The notes under the pieces: model-generated
Databases searched by the model: none
What the model was told of the DNA's origin: nothing
What the model saw: the letters and a program-made list of their open reading frames with translations, nothing else
Shown here: positions 36,878 through 44,634 of the stretch, piece after piece
Layout of the letters: each line of letters opens with the position of its first letter
How positions within the stretch are numbered: position 1 is the stretch's first letter
Made by a program: the position numbers and the translations under genes
From: Thalassomonas actiniarum
GTDB taxonomy: Bacteria; Pseudomonadota; Gammaproteobacteria; Enterobacterales; Alteromonadaceae
Assembly: GCF_000948975.2 (NCBI RefSeq)
Contig: NZ_CP059735.1
Coordinates: 2,604,001-2,668,000 of the forward strand
Length of the DNA: 64,000 bases
Direction of reading: 5' to 3'

Positions 36878-37864
36878 GTGTTGGAAGAAGGAAGTGGGCA
36901 GGGAGTAAGTCAAAGCGCTAAGGCTTCAAAGCAAACGGCGACCAATTCATCAGAAATTAGTGATAGCGGGTCATCAAATGCTCAGGCAGGGGATGCCCGG
37001 GTAAAAACAGAGCCGGGCAATAAAGAGCTGGCAGCAAGAGCCTCCTCAGAAGCACCTGTTGCGGCGGAGCCGACATCACTTGAAGAGGTGAAGCAAAGGT
37101 TGGAACAGGCGAGAGAGCGATTAATAGCCACGGGGGAATATCAACCTAAGTATTCCCAGGCTGAGCTTGAAGCATTAGTAGCGCAAGACAGAATAACATC
37201 AAGGTTTGTGGTGACCTTGCAAAAAACAAAAACAGGGGAACAACCTGTTGGCTTTAAAAGAGACTCAGGTAGAACAACCACTTGGATCACCACCTTTGAT
37301 CAGATGGAAAACGGTGATACAGATCCCAAGTTGTTTAATGATCTCAACGGTATGACTTGGGATGATAAGGCTGAATGGGAAATTATTATTATTGATCAGG
37401 GGGAGTATTTTAAAGAAGACGGCGCTTTGGCCTTTATTCCTACTTATGAAAATACTGCAGCACTTGGGCAAAAAGAATTTGCCGAAGACTTTTCTGAGGA
37501 AAATTTACAAGGGGTAATGACTCCGGAATATAGTCAGCAATATGCTAGGGTAATAAGTGAATATAAAGCTGATGGAGGTGACCCGTATTTAAAGAATAAA
37601 GTCAGAGAATTTGCCTCTTTTAAATTTACTGATGATAATGATTATGATGCTTTTATGGCCCGGCATAAATACACTACAGAAGTCGGCACTAATGAGCATT
37701 TCTCCGGGGATGGTTTAACTAAAACCAAAGGAGAATCAGGTTATCTTGCCAAAGGACAACACGGCACACTGGAAACCATTATCTTTGAAAAATCACCGGA
37801 AACCATGGATGAATTAGAAGCTCGGGGAGCAATTCTTCGAATATCTGCAAAAGTAATAGTTTAG
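36878..37864 (+). CDS. Putative T6SS effector, C-terminal part of an apparently split gene
   Basis: The 328-residue ORF begins at a GTG without a good ribosome-binding site. In the same frame the sequence continues back through GKESSSSSSAKNNN to the TGA of the preceding gene. Residues 1-75 are a Ser/Ala/Glu-rich linker, 75-110 are a charged helix, and about 110-328 are a globular domain (SRFVVTLQKTKTGEQPVGFK, WEIIIIDQGEYFKEDGALAF, TLETIIFEKSPETMDELEARG). No known toxin motif is recognised. Domain order (unknown head, linker, unknown C-terminal domain), the place between vgrG and PAAR, and a small gene 7 bp behind it suggest an effector followed by its immunity gene. This is inference only. 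Confidence 0.6.
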   Translation: MLEEGSGQGVSQSAKASKQTATNSSEISDSGSSNAQAGDARVKTEPGNKELAARASSEAPVAAEPTSLEEVKQRLEQARERLIATGEYQPKYSQAELEALVAQDRITSRFVVTLQKTKTGEQPVGFKRDSGRTTTWITTFDQMENGDTDPKLFNDLNGMTWDDKAEWEIIIIDQGEYFKEDGALAFIPTYENTAALGQKEFAEDFSEENLQGVMTPEYSQQYARVISEYKADGGDPYLKNKVREFASFKFTDDNDYDAFMARHKYTTEVGTNEHFSGDGLTKTKGESGYLAKGQHGTLETIIFEKSPETMDELEARGAILRISAKVIV

Positions 37865-37871
37865 GAATACT

Positions 37872-38285
37872 ATGTCATATTTAAATACGAATAATTTACC
37901 CTCAGGCTATATTGTAGTTGCTGAAATATTTGATGCATTTGCAAAGGAAGAAATGTTCTATCTGATTAAAAATGCTCAAGAAGTAATATATTTGCGTAAA
38001 GATAAATTCATTTCACCTGCACCGAGCTGGCATAAAGAAGATGAACCCGGTTATAGCTTGGAACAGTTTGTTGTGCCTTTAACTTCACTTCCTTGGTTGG
38101 TAGATATTATAGAAAATAAATTTTGGAAAAAACCTGGTCAAGGGGGAGCGCCAGCAGATGTTTTACATTATAAAAATACGTTCGGTGGTGAAGATTTAAA
38201 AATTCGGTTTACTCCAAATTGCCAAAAGGAGTTTGAACCCGGTGTTACTATTACTAACTTACTCCAGGCCCCAAGGACGTTCTAA
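37872..38285 (+). CDS. Putative immunity-type protein, apparently frameshifted near its 3' end
   Basis: The 137-residue ORF starts 7 bp after the putative effector stop, with AGGAAT upstream. There is no signal peptide, TM helix or known motif. After LLQAP (38271) the frame soon ends (RTF, stop 38285), but the +1 frame continues as plausible protein: GRSKYSEFGIPYFTLRDKKL and QAMKMVNSFQK, up to a TGA at 38371-38373. One extra base in CCCCAAGG (38269-38276) would explain this. The undamaged protein would have about 166 residues. AT-rich codon use compared with the T6SS core suggests more recent arrival. Confidence 0.6.
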   Translation: MSYLNTNNLPSGYIVVAEIFDAFAKEEMFYLIKNAQEVIYLRKDKFISPAPSWHKEDEPGYSLEQFVVPLTSLPWLVDIIENKFWKKPGQGGAPADVLHYKNTFGGEDLKIRFTPNCQKEFEPGVTITNLLQAPRTF

Positions 38286-38425
38286 ATATTCAGAATTTGG
38301 TATTCCATATTTCACCTTAAGGGATAAAAAGTTACTTCAGGCAATGAAGATGGTTAACTCATTTCAGAAATGATTGTTAAATTATTACAGAGAGCATTAT
38401 TCACTAGGCTATTTAAGGAAATAAA

Positions 38426-38719
38426 ATGGGAATGCCAGCAGCAATAGTTACCAGTTTTCATGCTTGTCCTAGGGTCAACCCCGGCCCTGTGCCCCATGTT
38501 GGCGGGCCGGTCATTGTTGGTTCTCCAAATGTAAAAATTGGCGGTTTACCCGCTGCCCGCAAAGGAGATAAAGCCGTATGTGTTGGCCCGCCGGATACCA
38601 TTAATGCCGGTTCGGGAAGTGTCAGTATTAACGGCAAACCTGCTGCCCGGGTGGGTGACAGTACGGCTCATGGCGGGACTATTTTAGTCGGCAACCCTAC
38701 GGTATTAATCGGTGACTGA
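38426..38719 (+). CDS. PAAR-domain spike-tip protein
   Basis: The 97-residue protein is a single PAAR domain: MGMPAAIVTSFHACPRVNPG at the start, VGGPVIVGSPNVKIGGLPAAR, GPPDTINAGSGSVSINGKPAAR and GGTILVGNPTVLIGD. The repeated beta-hairpins and the His/Cys positions for the zinc site at the tip are present. It sharpens the VgrG spike and has no toxin extension. It follows the broken putative immunity gene. A 140-bp gap before it holds the out-of-frame 3' end of that gene. Confidence 0.93.
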   Translation: MGMPAAIVTSFHACPRVNPGPVPHVGGPVIVGSPNVKIGGLPAARKGDKAVCVGPPDTINAGSGSVSINGKPAARVGDSTAHGGTILVGNPTVLIGD

Positions 38720-38783
38720 ATATTTGTTGTTTCGGTTATTTTATAGGCCAATATAAATCATATAAAACAAGCACACGGATGTG

Positions 38784-40109
38784 ATGAAAGAGATAAGTTT
38801 ATATCTTGATGAATTACTGGCGCAAAGGCGGGTCATTCACCAAACCTTTTATAGTTACCAGCAAAATCTGGATGAGAATAATCGCTCGCTGATGGCTTGC
38901 CTGCGTTTGCTGAAAAAGGTAAAAAATAACGGGGCAGAAGATAATGCTCAGCTGGTTTTGTTTCAGGCAGAAAATGCTGCTGAACTGGTTGAAGCCATCA
39001 GGGAAAATACCAGGTTTGAAGCTGATGATTTATTGCTGTTGTTACAGCTGATGTTGTCCCGACAGCAGGCGTTAACAGCTGAAGTCATTAGTGCATTGGT
39101 GCAATGTAAGGAGCACATACTTCAACTGATGGCGAGTCAATTGCATCTGGCACTTGGTGTGACTAACGAGCAAGAGCCACTTTTACCGTTTGTTTTAGCC
39201 AAATGCAATGTTGAGGCCTATCATATCTGTCTGCTGGCGGGGTATTATCATAATACCTTAATGAAAACGTTATCCCTTGCCGTTGATAAGAGGGAAAATG
39301 AAGCTTTTGGAGATGATAATGAACTGGAAAATTATATTAAAAAACAGGCGCCTTTAAGGCGTTTGTATCTGAGAGTTTTGTTAACGGTCGCCACTCCTGA
39401 AATTGAGATGCCCAAAATAACGAATCAAACTGAAAGTGAGCCGCTGGTATTACTAAAGGACTTTGTTGAACATGAATACCTAAACACTCACCTTTTTGAA
39501 ATCTTTATTGTTTCCTTGGATGAGGCCTCTTTAACCCGGGTGATTAACCAGTTAACTAGTTGGCAGGATAATGTTTCTGCGCCTGACTGTATTCAAGCAG
39601 AACATAGTCAACAAAGCCTGGAGGAATCATTAATTTTCGCTATGGCGCTGAGCGGTTACAGTAAGTTCATTCCTTTTCTCGCCCGCTATTTGCAAAAACC
39701 AGGTTATACACAACAAGCCTATACTGGCCTGCGTTTAATGTTGGGAGATAAGCTGGATCAATTCATTCCATTAGCTATCCAGTTTGCAAGCGATGAAGCG
39801 CAAAGGTTAACGGATTTAAGTTATTACGGTGCGAAAATTCTTGGCTGCTGGCAACAGCTGTTAACCGTGAATCAGGCTCCAGAAAAGCTGCAAGGAGGAA
39901 GTGAAGTTGGCCCGGAACAAGCAACGGAGCAGATGCCGGTAAAAAAGGAAGTTCCCGCTCGGTTGTTTAATGGCCTGCCGATAACCTTAGACAATATTAA
40001 AACGACATTCGTACAGGGCAGCTTATTACACCGCCGTTATGCTAGTTTGCACCAAAAGATTTTATCCCCGCAGCAAAGGGTTTCACATTATTTATCGGTG
40101 GCCGGCTGA
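38784..40109 (+). CDS. T6SS-associated helical protein (HEAT-like; possibly TIGR02270-related)
   Basis: The product has 441 residues, mostly amphipathic helices without TM segments. YLDELLAQRRVIHQTFYSYQ stands at the start and a repeated helix pattern around residues 280-350 resembles HEAT repeats (ESLIFAMALSGYSKFIPFLA). The C-terminal LLHRRYASLHQKILSPQQRV is reminiscent of, but not clearly the same as, TIGR02270 proteins found beside PAAR/VgrG genes. The ATG at 38784 (a GTG lies 3 bp earlier) lacks a strong ribosome-binding site. The stop overlaps the next start (TGATG). A chaperone or adaptor role for spike cargo is an inference. Confidence 0.6.
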   Translation: MKEISLYLDELLAQRRVIHQTFYSYQQNLDENNRSLMACLRLLKKVKNNGAEDNAQLVLFQAENAAELVEAIRENTRFEADDLLLLLQLMLSRQQALTAEVISALVQCKEHILQLMASQLHLALGVTNEQEPLLPFVLAKCNVEAYHICLLAGYYHNTLMKTLSLAVDKRENEAFGDDNELENYIKKQAPLRRLYLRVLLTVATPEIEMPKITNQTESEPLVLLKDFVEHEYLNTHLFEIFIVSLDEASLTRVINQLTSWQDNVSAPDCIQAEHSQQSLEESLIFAMALSGYSKFIPFLARYLQKPGYTQQAYTGLRLMLGDKLDQFIPLAIQFASDEAQRLTDLSYYGAKILGCWQQLLTVNQAPEKLQGGSEVGPEQATEQMPVKKEVPARLFNGLPITLDNIKTTFVQGSLLHRRYASLHQKILSPQQRVSHYLSVAG

Positions 40110-41176
40110 TGAGTTATATTCTTGAGCACTCACACGTTTTACTTGGCGGAGAAAGCGACCTTGATAAAGCCTTGCTCTTGGATAAACTGCCGGCAAAAAC
40201 ATCTTACTCAAAGCTTGAAGACGGCCAGCAGGTGCTCTCCGCATTTTGTCCCTTGCCCGATGAAGCGCCAATATTATCGGCTGGCAATAAACTTGAGCGT
40301 ATTGAAGGGCTTCTTACGCAGCTGTTAGCCAAAATTAGCAAAGAAAATCAGGATAGTGGTACAAGCCCTTATAGCCAAATGCCGGTCTTTTGGCTTTTGC
40401 CCGAGCTGTCACACCAGCCTTTGCCAAACCAGGAAAACCCCGATGAAGAAAATCAGCATTTGCTGGTTTGGGCTGAGCGGTTAAAAAAAACGTTTCCCAG
40501 TTTATTTAACCATGAACTTAGTCAGTTTTTTCCGTTTGGCCGGGCAGCATTGCCTATGGCATTAACTTCGGTGACTGAATTGTTAAACGGTCATGGGGCT
40601 GAAGGCGGGGGGAAGAGCGGTACTAAAGCTAAAGTTCCCGGGGTCTGTTTCATTGCCGTAGACAGCCTCTATCATGATCTTAATGTCCTGGCACGGGAGA
40701 AGCAGCTGATCACCGCCGAATGTGACAGCGGCATAGTGCCTTCCGAAGGGGCGATATTCACTTGTATCAAGCCTGCAAATCAACAGCAGCAACAGGGCAT
40801 AGCAATTGATTTATTAGCACAGGAAAGCACCAGCATACATCAGCGCTCTTTGGGGGTTGAAAGTTTGTTTTTAAAAGTCTCGCAGCAGTTAACCGGGCAA
40901 GAGGAAAAAGTCACTCACTTGTACTTGCCCGGAAATGGTGATGAAACCTTATCTCAGCCCTGGTTAAATGCTTATTTGAGGCTGGCTCCGTGTCTTGAGG
41001 CTCGGGCGAAAATTATCCAGAGTGCCTTATTTACCGGAGAGCTTGGTTGCGTGACCGGCTTATATAATTTACTTCATTTGTATAACGGCTTTGAGCAGCA
41101 GGAGTTGGTTGGCAAGGTAGTACAGCTTGAACAGTCACAGTCTCTGTATCAGGGACTGGCTCTCTATTCCTGGTAA
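40109..41176 (+). CDS. Thiolase/beta-ketoacyl-synthase-fold protein of the T6SS cluster
   Basis: This is a 355-residue protein. GRAALPMALTSVTELL, VCFIAVDSLYHDLNVLAREK and GIVPSEGAIFTCIKP (about residues 155-245) resemble the part of ketoacyl synthases that reads G(V)DS and G-x-x-P-(G/S)-E-(G/A)-A. No active-site cysteine motif and no GFGG-type ending is evident, so a catalytic role is doubtful. It is coupled to the preceding gene by a 1-bp overlap. Similar inactive-looking ketoacyl-synthase relatives occur in other T6SS accessory regions to my knowledge. The function is unknown. Confidence 0.6.
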   Translation: MSYILEHSHVLLGGESDLDKALLLDKLPAKTSYSKLEDGQQVLSAFCPLPDEAPILSAGNKLERIEGLLTQLLAKISKENQDSGTSPYSQMPVFWLLPELSHQPLPNQENPDEENQHLLVWAERLKKTFPSLFNHELSQFFPFGRAALPMALTSVTELLNGHGAEGGGKSGTKAKVPGVCFIAVDSLYHDLNVLAREKQLITAECDSGIVPSEGAIFTCIKPANQQQQQGIAIDLLAQESTSIHQRSLGVESLFLKVSQQLTGQEEKVTHLYLPGNGDETLSQPWLNAYLRLAPCLEARAKIIQSALFTGELGCVTGLYNLLHLYNGFEQQELVGKVVQLEQSQSLYQGLALYSW

Positions 41177-41351
41177 GAGACAGGGAGCAATCAACAGCTC
41201 TTCGGATGAGCTAAGGGCCAGGTGTTTTTGGTCGAGACCGGCGGGTATGTGACCTGCTATTAACTTGGCTTATCTTGTTGCTATATGCATTTATCAAAAA
41301 GTGTGATATTCAATCCATTAGTCCAATATATCATCGAAAGTGGAGATATCA

Positions 41352-41666
41352 TTGCCTGTGAAGTTGCTTGCCAAAATCAAAGCATTCTTTACCGGGGTCG
41401 AAGACGATGCTGTGCCTGAAGCCAGTAATAACCCTGAATTAATAGCAAAAATTCATCACTTGCTGGTGTCTGTTGAAGCTAAAAATACTGAAATAGTGGG
41501 GGCTGGTATTTATTCAACCTCGGGTCACAACAATCAAACCCTGGTGTATCGCGCCGTTGCTTTTGCGCAGTACCGTCTGGATAAGGTCTTGGGCAGCTGC
41601 GATGATAACGCCTTGATTGCAAATTACATTACCTGTTTAAATGCATCAAAAAGCGAGTTTGAATAA
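41352..41666 (+). CDS. Small unknown protein, cut by an in-frame TAA
   Basis: The frame opens with a GTG at 41340, but the TTG at 41352 has GGAG 6 bp upstream and gives MPVKLLAKIKAFFTGVEDDA. About 104 residues follow, with a helical segment NNPELIAKIHHLLVSVEAKN. The TAA (41664-41666) is followed in the same frame by 36 further codons of protein-like sequence (NNYEPDGAAVGTLVDIVNGL, acidic end) up to a TAA at 41775-41777. The whole would be about 141 residues. It is the last gene of the T6SS region. No family is recognised. Confidence 0.5.
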   Translation: MPVKLLAKIKAFFTGVEDDAVPEASNNPELIAKIHHLLVSVEAKNTEIVGAGIYSTSGHNNQTLVYRAVAFAQYRLDKVLGSCDDNALIANYITCLNASKSEFE

Positions 41667-41858
41667 AACAATTATGAGCCCGATGGCGCAGCTGTCGGCA
41701 CTCTGGTGGATATTGTGAATGGACTGAAAGGCTTGGAAGAGGAGTTAAATGTTAATGGCGCTGAGGATGAAGCATAAATTCTTGCCTTAATCATTATCTT
41801 GGCCTGTGCCGAGTTTTTATCTGTATATATCATATTTCCCCTGTTAAATACTTTCGGG

Positions 41859-41864
41859 TATAAT
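41859..41864 (+). promoter_or_regulatory. TATAAT -10 candidate for rimO
   Basis: A perfect TATAAT stands 74 bp before the rimO ATG, in a region free of genes. The -35 at the expected distance (around 41836-41841) is poor, so only the -10 is supported. Confidence 0.4.
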
Positions 41865-41938
41865 CGCGCAACTTTGTAAAGCCGCAGGCTTTACCCGAGA
41901 TATTTAGATGATGTAAAAGCCAAGTGCCAAGGTAGTCC

Positions 41939-43360
41939 ATGACAGTTGAACAATTCGATCCCAAGCAAACCACGACTTTAGATATTCCTTCAAAAACCAT
42001 TGAAGCGAATCAGGCAGAACTTGCACCCCAAGGGGGGGAAGCCAAGCGTTCACGCATAGGTTTTATTTCACTTGGCTGCCCGAAAAACCTGGTGGACTCC
42101 GAGCGTATCCTGACCCAGCTCAGAACCGAAGGTTATGATGTCGTCAACAGTTATGACGATGCCGAGCTGGTGATCGTCAATACCTGTGGGTTTATCGACT
42201 CTGCGGTAAAAGAGTCGCTGGACACTATCGGCGAAGCATTAACTGAAAACGGTAAGGTGCTGGTCACCGGTTGTCTGGGGGCCAAAGAAGATGAAATCAC
42301 CGAGATTCATCCCAACGTGCTTGGCGTTACCGGGCCGCATGCCTATGAAGAAGTGCTCAACCAGGTACATGAACATGTCACTAAGCCGAAACACGATCCT
42401 TTTACTTCCCTGGTGCCGGATCACGGTATTAAACTGACCCCGAAACATTTTGCCTATTTGAAAATATCCGAAGGCTGCGATCACCGCTGTACCTTTTGCA
42501 TTATTCCGTCGATGCGCGGCGATCTCGATTCCCGCCCGGTAGGAGATGTGCTCGGTGAAGCGAAACGCCTGGTCAATGCCGGAGTAAAAGAGTTATTGGT
42601 GATCTCCCAGGATACCTCAGCTTACGGCGTTGATGTGAAACATAAAACCGATTTCTGGGACGGGATGCCGGTGAAAACCCATATGCAGGCCCTGTGCGAG
42701 CAACTGTCAAAAATGGGTGTTTGGGTGCGTTTGCATTATGTTTATCCTTATCCCCATGTTGATAACGTTATTCCGCTGATGGCGGAAGGTAAAATTTTGC
42801 CTTATCTGGATATTCCGTTCCAGCATGCCAATAAACGTATCTTAAAGTTAATGAAACGTCCCGGCAGCCCGGAGCGCACTTTAGAGCGCATCAAAAAGTG
42901 GCGTGAAACCTGTCCCGAGCTGGTGATCCGCTCTACCTTTATTGTCGGTTTCCCGGGTGAGACCGAAGAAGAATTTGAAGAGTTGCTGGCGTTTTTACAA
43001 GAAGCCCAGCTTGACCGGGTTGGCTGCTTTAAGTATTCGCCGGTAGAAGGCGCCAAGGCCAATGACTTGCCGGATCAAATCGATGAAGCGGTGAAAGAAG
43101 AGCGGCTACAACGCTTTATGGCGGTTCAGGCGAAAATCAGCGCCGATAAGCTACAGCAACGTATCGGTCAGGAATACCTGATCCTTATTGATGAAGTGAA
43201 CAGCGAAGGGGCGGTTGGCCGCAGCTATATGGATGCGCCGGAAGTTGACGGTAAGGTTTATCTTACCGATGAGTTTGATGTGCAGCCCGGCGATCAGGTG
43301 TGGGTGCAAATTATCCACGCCGATGAGCATGATGTTTGGGGTGTGCGGGTAGAAGATTAA
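41939..43360 (+). CDS. rimO: Ribosomal protein S12 methylthiotransferase RimO
   Basis: This 473-residue radical-SAM enzyme of the MiaB/RimO class has an N-terminal UPF0004 domain ([35 protein letters not shown] supply the three cysteines of the second cluster), a radical-SAM domain with [11 protein letters not shown] (CxxxCxxC), and a C-terminal TRAM domain ([12 protein letters not shown]). It methylthiolates the aspartate of ribosomal protein S12. About 38 extra polar residues precede the family's usual start. An internal start is possible, but only the ATG at 41939 is well placed. An intrinsic terminator follows. Confidence 0.97.
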   Translation: MTVEQFDPKQTTTLDIPSKTIEANQAELAPQGGEAKRSRIGFISLGCPKNLVDSERILTQLRTEGYDVVNSYDDAELVIVNTCGFIDSAVKESLDTIGEALTENGKVLVTGCLGAKEDEITEIHPNVLGVTGPHAYEEVLNQVHEHVTKPKHDPFTSLVPDHGIKLTPKHFAYLKISEGCDHRCTFCIIPSMRGDLDSRPVGDVLGEAKRLVNAGVKELLVISQDTSAYGVDVKHKTDFWDGMPVKTHMQALCEQLSKMGVWVRLHYVYPYPHVDNVIPLMAEGKILPYLDIPFQHANKRILKLMKRPGSPERTLERIKKWRETCPELVIRSTFIVGFPGETEEEFEELLAFLQEAQLDRVGCFKYSPVEGAKANDLPDQIDEAVKEERLQRFMAVQAKISADKLQQRIGQEYLILIDEVNSEGAVGRSYMDAPEVDGKVYLTDEFDVQPGDQVWVQIIHADEHDVWGVRVED

Positions 43361-43385
43361 CCGCTATTTTTCCAAAGTATAACCA

Positions 43386-43424
43386 AGCCCGGTGCATGTG
43401 AATGTTACCGGGCTTTTTATTTTA
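43386..43424 (+). terminator. Rho-independent terminator of rimO
   Basis: AGCCCGGT (43386-43393) pairs with ACCGGGCT (43407-43414), followed by TTTTATTTT. It stands 26 bp after the rimO stop. Confidence 0.9.
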
Positions 43425-43489
43425 AGATGTCTTTATTTATGTACTGTCGTGGACGGCAAAGCGCTGGTTAAGTTATTTAAAGGCATTGG

Positions 43490-44362
43490 CTAATGCAGTT
43501 GCATCAGTTTGTTTTCAATATCCACTGATATTTTATGGGCTTTGATAAATGATGAGCCGATATTGATCCCCGGGATACCGTCGAGAAATTTCACTTCGGG
43601 TGAGTTAAGCCGCACCTGGCCAATGGTTACGTCTCCTTTGAGCTTCCCCGACCAGATAGCCAATTCCCGTCCCGGCATTCTTGCCTTGCCTGTAACCTTT
43701 GGTTTTTTTTGATATTCAAATTTATCCTTGAGTGCTAACGGCAGGGTAATACTGCTTGGGGATCCCGTGTCCAGGTGGCCTTTAAATACCTGGCCGTCAA
43801 TATTAACGTCAAAACTGGGAAACATGTGCTGGCCAGTTTCCAGTGGTACGATACCTGCTTGCCCGGTACTGAGCTGCTGTTTACTGTCATGGGTTAAGGT
43901 ATTGTTGGTATAGTCAAAAGTGAAGGTGCCGGGGGCAAAGGCCCAGGCGCTTAATACTCCTTTAGGCATGCCTTCACCGGCTAAGATACTGGTGTCATGG
44001 CTACTGATATTGTCCAGCTCCAGGGTGAAATCACCAAAATCTATGGTTTCCCCCTGATAGTTATTAATGTCCATGGTCTTACCTTTACCCATGTTTTGCA
44101 TTTGTGTGGTATTGATATAGGTGAGATCCAATGCCTGTACCAGCTCCTTGTCCAGCATTAATCCGCCGGTAAAACCGGTATCGACAATTACGGTAAAAGG
44201 CTTGGAGCCGTTAATGGCGATATCTACCGTGGGACGCGGGCCAAATTTACCCAGTGCTAGGGTATTTGGCTTAGCCTCGGCGGTGTTGATGGCGGCTGTC
44301 AGGCTGAATAAAACGCCGGCAAAGAGGCAGGGAGTTTTGGTGATTACTTGCTGTAAGCGCAT
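43490..44362 (-). CDS. Exported retropepsin-like aspartic protease with two DTG motifs
   Basis: The start at 44362 is preferred to an upstream in-frame ATG (44410): AAGGA lies 7 bp before it, and the product then begins MRLQQVITKTPCLFAGVLF, a signal peptide with cleavage near TAEA. The 290-residue protein has two aspartyl-protease halves, FTVIVDTGFTGGLML and FKGHLDTGSPSSITL, each with the D-T-G of retropepsins. Both lobes come from one chain, which gives a pseudo-dimer like pepsin but with short bacterial lobes. It should act in the periplasm. Single gene with its own promoter. Confidence 0.83.
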   Translation of the reverse strand: MRLQQVITKTPCLFAGVLFSLTAAINTAEAKPNTLALGKFGPRPTVDIAINGSKPFTVIVDTGFTGGLMLDKELVQALDLTYINTTQMQNMGKGKTMDINNYQGETIDFGDFTLELDNISSHDTSILAGEGMPKGVLSAWAFAPGTFTFDYTNNTLTHDSKQQLSTGQAGIVPLETGQHMFPSFDVNIDGQVFKGHLDTGSPSSITLPLALKDKFEYQKKPKVTGKARMPGRELAIWSGKLKGDVTIGQVRLNSPEVKFLDGIPGINIGSSFIKAHKISVDIENKLMQLH

Positions 44363-44540
44363 AGAATATTCCTTAGAGTCTTGTCTTTGTTGTTGCAGAC
44401 TAAAGGGCAATATGCATACCAGAGAAGAAAGGTATTGTTTTATAAGGGGTAATTCGCCAGTTGTTATTATGGAGGGGATGCGATGTCCTCAAATAGGAAA
44501 CCAGGTTTCCTGATATAGGGAGCTGCTTGGGCAGAAGCTA

Positions 44541-44576
44541 AAAATAACCCCCTCATCTTTTCAGAGTGAGGGGGTT
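44541..44576 (-). terminator. Terminator of the M2 peptidase gene
   Basis: AACCCCCTCA (44546-44555) and TGAGGGGGTT (44567-44576) are exact complements with an 11-nt loop. On the minus strand the stem is followed by ATTTTTA. It lies about 60 bp after the minus-strand peptidase stop. Confidence 0.85.
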
Positions 44577-44634
44577 AATAAAGTTAAGTTGCAGCGCTTA
44601 GCTATTACAGCTTAGCGGCTAACTTTAAAACAGC

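Noticed and set aside
38265-38280. Programmed +1 frameshift in the putative immunity gene
   Set aside because: CCCCAAGG contains a C-run, but there is no upstream Shine-Dalgarno-like stimulator or clear slippery codon arrangement; a mutation is simpler.
41285-41416. 43-codon ATG ORF overlapping the small gene at 41352 in another frame
   Set aside because: No ribosome-binding site, ends in a run of Arg/Cys codons, and the overlapping frame reads better as protein.
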